A DNA stretch of 9,825 bases, from the NCBI GenBank assembly GCA_965370805.1, contig CBDUVZ010000116.1, positions 1-9,825 of the forward strand. The letters run 5' to 3'. The DNA is from CBDUVZ01 sp965370805 (GTDB lineage Bacteria > Hydrothermota > Tepidihabitantia > Tepidihabitantales > Tepidihabitantaceae). The position numbers and the translations under genes were made by a program. Below, in pieces: positions 1-5,712 of the stretch. Position 1 is the stretch's first letter; each line of letters opens with the position of its first letter. The notes beneath the pieces are model-generated. The model saw only the letters and a list, made by a program, of their open reading frames with translations. It was not told the DNA's origin and did no database searches.

Positions 1-140
1 TTCACTGAGTAGTTCCACAAGGTAATAACCCGATAATCGCAAAAGTGACAATATTCCGTCAGAAACGGGGCGAAATGCCCCAAAAGTGACGGTAGATTCA
101 GCCCACCTCCACAGCCCAGGGGTCACTCCCCCGGTCACCT
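1..140. other. Non-coding leader with paired GTGAC/GTCAC boxes and a small hairpin
   Basis: I see no gene here. The 10-mer CAAAAGTGAC occurs twice in direct orientation (40-49 and 81-90). Between them lies a perfect hairpin, GGGGC-GAAAT-GCCCC (67-81), which touches the second copy. Two GGTCAC boxes follow (121-126 and 133-138), so the GTGAC core appears twice on each strand. The stretch is more AT-rich than the genes. Repeated boxes of this type can be transposase or regulator binding sites at an element end, but no transposase is visible, so the role is unknown. Confidence 0.45.
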
Positions 141-404
141 TTCGGCCTACAAGTGCGCTTATTTGTCGCGCAAGTTGTCAGCATGGTTGTCAGGATACAT
201 GTCGCGCCAGTTGTCAGCATAGATGTCAGAATACTTGTCGGCATAATTGTCAGCATAGTTGTCGGCGTAGCTGTCGGCGTAGCTGTCAGCATACTTGTCG
301 GCATAGTTGTAAGTGTACTTGTCGGCGTACTTGCGAGCACAAATGTGTCTTTACTTGTCGGCCTAAAACCCGGCCTGGCTGTCAGGCTAAACGTCGAGCG
401 CGAT
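141..404. repeat. 12-bp tandem repeat array, about 22 degenerate units
   Basis: The stretch divides into 22 consecutive 12-base units with no phase slip. The + strand consensus is GTCGGCATAGTT, with G/A at unit position 4, G/A at position 7 and variable bases at positions 10-11. The best units lie at 177-332; the ends decay. No frame gives a convincing protein: one + frame places a Cys every fourth residue and one - frame reads TMPT-like tetrapeptides. The - strand frame reading [KNS]-Y-A-D is notable because the two most variable positions fall on codon third bases (TAT/TAC and GCT/GCC). However, that frame meets stops in the units at 345-356 and 153-164. It could be a degenerate coding repeat remnant or a non-coding minisatellite. 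Confidence 0.9.
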
Positions 405-553
405 TGTAGATTCCGGATTGGTGATTGCAGACCATCAGGGAATGCCGAATTGCGAATGGTTAATAAAACGAGGAAGATTGCCGCAGTCGCTTCGACCTAT
501 GCCTCGGCGGCATCGACCCCAGTCCGTCGTGCGCAATTGACATGACCTGAGAG

Positions 554-590
554 ACCCCTCCGCTTCGGTCGGGGTGACAGTTTCTGTCAC
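554..590. repeat. Overlapping hairpin repeat ending in a perfect GTGACAG/CTGTCAC stem
   Basis: The segment contains ACCCC...CGGGGT (554-575) with a CTTCGG-containing loop, the widespread intergenic motif ending GGGGTGACA. Overlapping its end is the perfect inverted repeat GTGACAG-TTT-CTGTCAC (574-590), with a 7-bp stem and a 3-base loop. The two hairpins share bases, so they would be mutually exclusive in RNA. Confidence 0.65.
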
Positions 591-641
591 TTGGCGTACT
601 TGGCGGCCTTGGCGGTTGCTTCCTCCTTCCGCCTTTGGACT

Positions 642-667
642 GCGGCAGCAGGGCTGCCGCTTTTGTT
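642..667 (+). terminator. Terminator-like hairpin with short T tract
   Basis: GCGGCAGC (642-649) and GCTGCCGC (653-660) form a perfect 8-bp GC-rich stem with loop AGG, followed at once by TTTTGTT. This has the form of an intrinsic terminator on the + strand. No gene lies upstream in the window to be terminated, and the hairpin sits within repeat DNA, so it may simply be one of the dispersed palindromes. Confidence 0.45.
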
Positions 668-883
668 CTCCGTGGCGTCGCTTCGGGGAAGGAAAAGCGG
701 GAGCTTCGCGCCCGCACTCCATGACCGACCGAGGAAGATTGCCGCGTCACTCCGTTCCTCGCAATGACAATTTCCCTCTTGGCGGTCTTGGCGGTTTTCT
801 GGTTGGTCATTGGAATTTGGGCCTTGGTCATTTCCTCTTGGTGTTCTTTGTGCCTTGGTGTTTAGATTCTTTATTCGCCATGT

Positions 884-911
884 TTGAATTCCGGCCTCGT
901 TTTGGTAGAAT
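884..911 (+). promoter_or_regulatory. Candidate sigma70-type promoter for the four-gene + strand cluster
   Basis: TTGAAT (884-889) and TAGAAT (906-911) are separated by 16 bases, close to the -35/-10 consensus and spacing. They lie in one of the few AT-rich patches just before the first gene. Transcription would start near 918, giving a leader of about 50 bases that contains the 22-bp palindrome. The prediction rests on motif and position only. Confidence 0.5.
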
Positions 912-929
912 TAGAGTAGTAGTTCTGGG

Positions 930-951
930 GCCCGGTCCGGCCGGACCGGGC
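930..951. promoter_or_regulatory. Perfect 22-bp GC palindrome upstream of the first gene
   Basis: The half-sites GCCCGGTCCGG and CCGGACCGGGC form an uninterrupted palindrome. It lies about 20 bases downstream of the candidate -10 box and ends 3 bases before the AAGGAGG ribosome-binding site (955-961). It could be an operator for a dimeric regulator, or an RNA hairpin that limits ribosome access. It lacks a T tract, so it is a poor terminator. Confidence 0.55.
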
Positions 952-965
952 ATAAAGGAGGGATT

Positions 966-3014
966 GTGTTGTTTCGCAGCGTTTCTGTTTCGGTTCTAAT
1001 CGTCATTCTGAGCGTATCCGCGGCCTGCGGTTTCCAGGGCGGGCCGGACGGGTTCGGGTATTTCTATGAGTCTACCCAGGACCTGGGCGATACCATTTCG
1101 TTTTCCTGGCTGGACCCGGCCGGGCACGAGGTCCTCGGCGGTTGGTATCCGAACAACGACGACGGCTGGGTCCGAATCGGCCTGCCGTTTCGCTTCCCGT
1201 TCTACGGCGATACGCTTGATTCCATCGTCGTCTGCACCAATGGCTTCATTGAGTTCCCGGTTACTTTCACGTCCTATGTGAACCAGTCCCTCCCCGCGTC
1301 GTCGTTCCCTTTCCTGATCGCAACCTTCTGGGATGACCTGAGCCCGGCCCAGTCCGGCTCGGTCCGGCGCTACGACGACCCCGGGGGGCAGTTCACCTGC
1401 ATCACCTGGCTCGACGTTGTCCGGTTCGATACCGCGGATACCCTTTCCTGTCAGGCGCTGCTTTTCGCCGACGGCTCGGTCCGGATGAACTTCCTCCGTG
1501 CGCCGCTGAACGCAAGCAGCAGTACGGTCGGAATCCAGGGCCAGTCCGGCAACTACGGGTTCTTCCTGCCGTACGTGTTCGACGGGGACCCGGAGGAGCA
1601 CATTGTCGAAGACAGCACATCCGTCCGTTTCTACTTCCGCCGCCTGGAGCACGACGTCGGCGTGCTGCGGGTCGTATCGCCGACCGGCTGGGTCCCGGCC
1701 AATTCGCAGTTGCCGGTCAGCGGGACGTTCAAGAACTACGGGCTCAGCACCGAGACTTTCCCGGTCTCAGCCCGCATCATCCGCACCCGGTATCCCCGCG
1801 ACACCATCTTCGAGCGTTTCCAGACGGTCACCGACCTCGCACCGGGCGAAAGCACGAACTGCTATTTCGGGGACTGGCTCTCCCCGCCCAATCCCGATTC
1901 CTGGCACGTCCTGTTCGTCACCGGGCTTGCGACCGACATGCTGCGCCGCAACGATACCTGCCGGGTGGTAACGGCAACCGCCCCGCCGGCCCTCGGAACG
2001 CTCCTCGGCACGTGGAACCTGCCCGGGCTGGGCGACGGGATGAATCTCGCGGGCATCACTTATCGCCCGGACTCGAACCGGTTCTACCTGGCGCTGCTCG
2101 ACCCGAACCGGGTCGCGAGCTTCAGGGCCGGCGACCTCGCCCCGATGCTCTCGCTGGAGCCGTTTGAACTCCAGAACTTCTTCGGCAATGACATCATCTG
2201 GGGAATCACCTGGGACCGGGCCGAACCCGGGTTCTGGATTACCCACTCCCCGGCTTCCGGCGACGGCTGCATCGCCGCCCGGTATGAACCGGACGGCAGC
2301 TTCACCGGCGACACCTGGGACCTGGCCGGCATCGAGACCGGGGTTTGGTTCGCCGGGCTTTCGAGCGGGCTGTTCGGCACGACTTATGCAATCGGGGTCG
2401 GCGGCGGGAATCACATCTACCAGCTCGACCTGTCCGCCCGGCAGGTAGTCCGCCACCTCGGCGAACCGGTTTCATCCTACCGCGCCTGCTCGTATCTCGG
2501 AGACGATGACTGCTTCCTCATCACCGGCGGCTGGAACCAGCACGAAGTCGTCCAGCTCGGTCGCTGGGGCGGCACGGTCAAAACCGCGCCGCTTGCCGAC
2601 CTCGCCGACCTCGCAATCTACCGGCCGGAACCGGTCTACCCGGACTCACTGGTCTGGGCTTATGCCACTGTCAGCAATTACGAGAACACCATCCACAAGC
2701 TCTGCATCGGCAAAGTCTGGGCGAGCATCGGGCTGGCCGAGGCCGGGGTCCCGAACCAGATCAACCCGGTCCTGCTTGCCCGGCCCAACCCGGTCCGCTC
2801 CGGCTGCAGGCTGCAGGTCTTCTGTCCGGCCGTAGCCGGGGAAAGCTCGCTCTCCTTGTGGAATGCCGCCGGACGGCTCGTGCGCCGGGAGAAAATCTCG
2901 ACCCGGAACCGGACCGGACTGACGACCGCCGACCTGCCGGCGGGCGTGTATCTGTTGACACTTTCCAACTCGACGGCTAATCTGTCCTGCAAGCTGGTGG
3001 TTCTGAACGAATAG
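966..3014 (+). CDS. Secreted nidogen-like/beta-propeller protein with C-terminal sorting domain
   Basis: This 682-residue extracytoplasmic protein has an unknown substrate. The start is GTG at 966, with AAGGAGG (955-961) four bases upstream. Residues 1 to about 21 form a signal peptide (MLFRSVSVSVLIVILSVSAA). Residues about 26-225 form a nidogen-like module with FPFYGD, CTNGF, ATFWDDL and STVGIQG. Residues about 228-335 look like an Ig-like or CARDB-type domain beginning EHDVGV. Residues about 340-595 carry repeated W/G/D-rich strands resembling a beta-propeller. Residues about 600-682 match the Por-secretion-type C-terminal sorting pattern: R-PNP, W-x-AAGRLV, LPAGVYLL and a final KLVV. It is the first gene of the + strand cluster and shares its nidogen-like and Ig-like modules, in swapped order, with the next gene. 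Domain calls are by motif reading; the propeller call is the weakest. Confidence 0.9.
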   Translation: MLFRSVSVSVLIVILSVSAACGFQGGPDGFGYFYESTQDLGDTISFSWLDPAGHEVLGGWYPNNDDGWVRIGLPFRFPFYGDTLDSIVVCTNGFIEFPVTFTSYVNQSLPASSFPFLIATFWDDLSPAQSGSVRRYDDPGGQFTCITWLDVVRFDTADTLSCQALLFADGSVRMNFLRAPLNASSSTVGIQGQSGNYGFFLPYVFDGDPEEHIVEDSTSVRFYFRRLEHDVGVLRVVSPTGWVPANSQLPVSGTFKNYGLSTETFPVSARIIRTRYPRDTIFERFQTVTDLAPGESTNCYFGDWLSPPNPDSWHVLFVTGLATDMLRRNDTCRVVTATAPPALGTLLGTWNLPGLGDGMNLAGITYRPDSNRFYLALLDPNRVASFRAGDLAPMLSLEPFELQNFFGNDIIWGITWDRAEPGFWITHSPASGDGCIAARYEPDGSFTGDTWDLAGIETGVWFAGLSSGLFGTTYAIGVGGGNHIYQLDLSARQVVRHLGEPVSSYRACSYLGDDDCFLITGGWNQHEVVQLGRWGGTVKTAPLADLADLAIYRPEPVYPDSLVWAYATVSNYENTIHKLCIGKVWASIGLAEAGVPNQINPVLLARPNPVRSGCRLQVFCPAVAGESSLSLWNAAGRLVRREKISTRNRTGLTTADLPAGVYLLTLSNSTANLSCKLVVLNE

Positions 3015-3017
3015 ACA

Positions 3018-3037
3018 GCCGGCGCACGCGGGCCGGC
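3018..3037. other. Small GC hairpin between the first two secreted-protein genes
   Basis: GCCGGC (3018-3023) and GCCGGC (3032-3037) can pair around an 8-base loop just after the first gene's stop codon. No T tract follows, so it is unlikely to end transcription. It could slow RNA decay or separate expression of the two genes. Confidence 0.3.
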
Positions 3038-3062
3038 AAACGCCACCAGTTCTTGAACGCTT

Positions 3063-5513
3063 TTGGGATTCTCGTTTCTGGTTATCGCTCTGCTGGCCGC
3101 GGCCGCAAGCCCGGATTATCCGCCCGGCTGCGACCTGCCGGCAGTGCGCCCCGCCTTTCAGCCGGCTGACTCCGGCGACTGGCTGAACCGGGCCGAGCTC
3201 CCGCACGCCCTTGCCCACCACATGGTCGCGTCGCTCGACAACCCACCTTTTCGGTACTGCTTCGCTATCGGCGGCCGGCGTTCAATCCACAGTGAGATGA
3301 TACCGAACTGCCTCCGCTATTCGACAACGTCCAATAACTGGGTCGAGTGCGCGCCGATGTGCCATCCCCGGGGCATCGGCCGGGCCGTGACCGTCAGGAA
3401 CCTGGTCTACGTGCTCGGCGGCTGTGAGGAATTCGGCATCGGGCTGTTTGACGTTGAAGTCTACGACCCGCCGGCCGACACCTGGAGCGTATCGGCCAGC
3501 ATGCCCGAGAGCCTCCACGACTTCGGTGCCGTAGTCTGGCGCGACAGCCTGGTCTACGTAATCGGCGGCGGCAACTGGTCCCCGCTCTCCCCGCCTGCCG
3601 ACCGGGTCTGGCTCTTCAATCCCGGTAACGGCACCTGGCGCGTGGCAGCTTCCGTGCCGGTTCCCATCGGCGCTTTCTGCTGTGGCCTGACCGGTGACAC
3701 TATCGTCATCGCCACCGGCTGGACCGCGTCCGGAATGACCAACGCCGCCTGGCTGGGCGTCATCGACCCGGCAAACCCGGCCGTCATCACCTGGGAGCGG
3801 CTCGATACCCTGCCCGGCCAACCCCGCTGCCGGGCAAACTCCGCCGTGTTCAACGGCAAGCTCTACCTGACCGGCGGACTGCTCGACTCGGGCGGGGTCT
3901 CCGAAGAAACCTGGGCACTCGATCCGCACAGCGGCCAGTGGCTGCAACTCGGTGCCAAGCCGAACCCTGCCGCCGACGTCTACGGAGCCGGCCTCGTCGG
4001 CAGTCGGCTCCACTTCCCGGCCGGGTATCCCGGTGCGGCTCCGTATCTCAGAGCCCACGATGTACTGAACCTGGGCGACCACGAGCACGACGTCGGTGTG
4101 AACTCCATCGCCTCGCCGGTCGGCCGCCTCGCGGCCGGGCTCGCGCACCAAACCACAATCGAAGTCGCGAACTTCGGCCACAACCGGGAAGAGTTCGCCG
4201 CCCGGATCGACATCCGGGATTCGATTACCGGGGAACGGGTATTCGCCGCCAGTATGGTGCTCAGTCTCGACCCGGACGAGTTCCGGCCGGTCGAGTTCGG
4301 CGGTTTCATTCCTCTTCCGGACCGGTTCTTCACCGTCTGCGCAACCGTCAGCCTGGCCGGCGACGAGAACCCGGACAACGACTCCGTGCGCGGCAGTTGC
4401 CGCACGACCGCGGGCAGTGAACCCGACGGCTTCGGGTACGTCTACGAATCGACCCAGGAACCGGACACCGTCACTTTCGAGTGGCTTGCCCCGACCCTCG
4501 GCGACACCATCACCGACTGGGAACCCGACCCCGATGACGGCATCTCACTCCGCATCCTGCCGTTCCGGTTCCCGTTCTACGGTGACACGCTGGAAGAACT
4601 GTACGTCTGCACCAACGGCTTCCTGCAGACGTCCGAACTCACGTGCCCCGTCAATCGCGGGTTCCCTTTCCTCGACCTGACCGATATCATCGCCCCGTTC
4701 TGGGACGACCTGACCCTGCGGGAAACCGGGGCGGTAATCGAGCTGCGCCACCCGGACCGGGTTTCCTACACCTGGAGCGGCGTCCCGCAGTACAACCAAC
4801 CGAAAACCGACATAGGAGCGAAAACCACTGATAAACACAGATCGGGAAATGTCGAATGCCGAATGCCGAATGTTGATTTCCGATTTCCGAATTCGACTTT
4901 TGGAATTCATCATTCGGAATTGTGCCATCCGATGGCTCAATCTGTGTCCATCTGTGGTTCTATCTCGGTTCCTGGGGCTCAGCACGACCCTCCGGCCGGT
5001 GAGACCCTGACGTTCCAGGTCGTCCTCTATCCAAGCGGGACTATCCGATTCAACTACCTCAGCCTTCAGGGCACCCGGACGAGTTCAACTGTGGGAATCC
5101 AGGGCCGGGACGGCAGCGGGCGCTGGTATCAGGAATACGCCTGCAACGGCGAGCCGGACAACCACATCCCGGCCGACTCGGTGACCGTACTCTTCCGCCA
5201 GGCAGGAATCGGCATCGCCGAAGCCACCCTGCCCGGAACCCGTCCGGCTCTGATTGAGTTGGACCTGCCCGGTGTGGCAACCGGCCCGACCGTTCCAATC
5301 CGGCTCGCCTGGACCGGAAGCAAACCATCGGTCGCGGCCTACAACTCCGCCGGCCGGCTCGTCTCAACACTCAGGGTTGCCGGGGCCGGAACCGCTCGCC
5401 TGTCATGGAACCTCCGCGACAACCGGGACAAACAACTCGCACCCGGAACCTACTTCCTGCGCGCCGCCACCGCCGAAGCGAACGTCATCCGCAAGCTGGT
5501 CCTCACCCGGTAA
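3063..5513 (+). CDS. Secreted Kelch-repeat/nidogen-like protein with FlgD-Ig-like C-terminus
   Basis: This is an 816-residue predicted extracytoplasmic protein of unknown ligand. Residues 1 to about 15 (GFSFLVIALLAAAAS) form a hydrophobic signal segment. Residues about 54-340 carry Kelch repeats with YVLGG, YVIGGG, YLTGG and spaced Trp (TW, NGTW), implying a beta-propeller. Residues about 341-450 form an Ig-like domain beginning EHDVGV. Residues about 451-715 form a nidogen-like module paralogous to that of the upstream gene (DGFGYVYESTQ, FPFYGDTL, CTNGF, APFWDDL, STVGIQG). Residues about 740-816 resemble a FlgD Ig-like domain (LSWNLRDNRDKQLAPGTYFL, KLVL). Two oddities stand out. The only start in the open frame is TTG at 3063, without a clear ribosome-binding site and with a stop at 3054, so the 5' end may be decayed or mis-sequenced. 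Residues about 581-644 come from an inserted repeat element that splits the nidogen-like module but keeps the frame open. Confidence 0.85.
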   Translation: MGFSFLVIALLAAAASPDYPPGCDLPAVRPAFQPADSGDWLNRAELPHALAHHMVASLDNPPFRYCFAIGGRRSIHSEMIPNCLRYSTTSNNWVECAPMCHPRGIGRAVTVRNLVYVLGGCEEFGIGLFDVEVYDPPADTWSVSASMPESLHDFGAVVWRDSLVYVIGGGNWSPLSPPADRVWLFNPGNGTWRVAASVPVPIGAFCCGLTGDTIVIATGWTASGMTNAAWLGVIDPANPAVITWERLDTLPGQPRCRANSAVFNGKLYLTGGLLDSGGVSEETWALDPHSGQWLQLGAKPNPAADVYGAGLVGSRLHFPAGYPGAAPYLRAHDVLNLGDHEHDVGVNSIASPVGRLAAGLAHQTTIEVANFGHNREEFAARIDIRDSITGERVFAASMVLSLDPDEFRPVEFGGFIPLPDRFFTVCATVSLAGDENPDNDSVRGSCRTTAGSEPDGFGYVYESTQEPDTVTFEWLAPTLGDTITDWEPDPDDGISLRILPFRFPFYGDTLEELYVCTNGFLQTSELTCPVNRGFPFLDLTDIIAPFWDDLTLRETGAVIELRHPDRVSYTWSGVPQYNQPKTDIGAKTTDKHRSGNVECRMPNVDFRFPNSTFGIHHSELCHPMAQSVSICGSISVPGAQHDPPAGETLTFQVVLYPSGTIRFNYLSLQGTRTSSTVGIQGRDGSGRWYQEYACNGEPDNHIPADSVTVLFRQAGIGIAEATLPGTRPALIELDLPGVATGPTVPIRLAWTGSKPSVAAYNSAGRLVSTLRVAGAGTARLSWNLRDNRDKQLAPGTYFLRAATAEANVIRKLVLTR
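4806..4969. mobile_element. MITE-like repeat element inserted in frame within a coding sequence
   Basis: The ends are imperfect inverted repeats. The left arm (4806-4842) has ACCGACATAG, then 7 extra bases, then AACCACTGATAAACACAGAT. The right arm (4940-4969), read on the - strand, has ACCGAGATAG then AACCACAGATGGACACAGAT. About 26 of 30 aligned bases match. The interior holds GAATGCC repeats and GATTTCCGATTTCC. The segment is AT-richer than the host gene. It has no transposase, so any mobility would depend on an enzyme supplied elsewhere. Flanking in-frame segments at 4788-4802 and 4980-4994 match at 11 of 15 bases and could be an aged target duplication. The same sequence family recurs at 5666-5734. 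Confidence 0.75.
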
Positions 5514-5712
5514 TCCGAATGCATACCCAATTCCGATTTCCGAATCCGCCATTGTCTTGGCCGCCAAGAGAGAAGCTGTTATTGCGAGGCTGCGCAGCAG
5601 CCGTGGCAATCTTCCGGGACGCGGGCTCAGGACAGGCTCCGTGACGCGGCAATCTTCCTCGTCTCATTCGTCATTCGGCATTCGGCATTCGGCATTCAAT
5701 CCGTGTCCATCT
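5514..5712. repeat. Intergenic repeat mosaic running into the carboxypeptidase start
   Basis: This gap is built almost wholly from repeats. It has ATTCCGATTTCC-type units (about 5516-5551), a TTATTGCGAGG...GTGGCAATCTT unit (5579-5613) containing the perfect hairpin GGCTGC-GCA-GCAGCC (5588-5602), an inverted GCGGCAATCTTCCTCG copy (about 5646-5661), and then ATTCGTC/ATTCGGC heptamers (5666-5700). The next bases (5701-5734) carry CCATCTGTGTTCATCTGTGG, matching one arm of the element at 4806-4969. That tail is already inside the predicted carboxypeptidase reading frame. I see no clear ribosome-binding site or promoter here. Confidence 0.8.

Larger units (their letters stand above)
405..880. repeat. 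Gene-free mosaic of short dispersed repeats
   Basis: No gene is supported here. In order, I see a degenerate ATTCGGC-type patch (about 441-458, read as GAATGCCGAATTGCGAATGG), a GAGGAAGATTGCCGC motif (about 470-484) that recurs at 731-745 and, inverted, near 5645-5660, the hairpin repeat at 554-590, nine-base TTGGCG repeats at 591-617, a strong hairpin at 642-660, an AGATTGCC...CTCGCAATGACA repeat at 731-769, and a TTGGCGG / GGTCATTGG / CCTTGGTCATTTCC block at 777-862. The GGGGTGACA and CTCGCAATGACA motifs match intergenic repeats found in many unrelated bacteria. Open frames across the region merely translate these repeats. Confidence 0.8.

Noticed and set aside
141..404. Possible CRISPR array
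   Set aside because: The units are contiguous 12-mers without unique spacers, and no cas genes are present.
86..409. Open frame with Cys at every fourth residue over the 12-bp array
   Set aside because: The pattern is produced by the 12-base repeat itself. There is no ribosome-binding site, and the other frames across the array are similarly open for the same reason.
574..999. 141-codon open frame before the first secreted gene
   Set aside because: It translates hairpins and dispersed repeats and then overlaps the real gene's start.
3018..3037. Terminator between the two secreted-protein genes
   Set aside because: The stem is only 6 bp with an 8-base loop and has no following T tract.
5254..5712. 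Long N-terminal extension of the carboxypeptidase starting at 5254
   Set aside because: The first 260 bases overlap the previous gene out of frame and the rest is repeat DNA. The signal peptide follows at 5713 and later.
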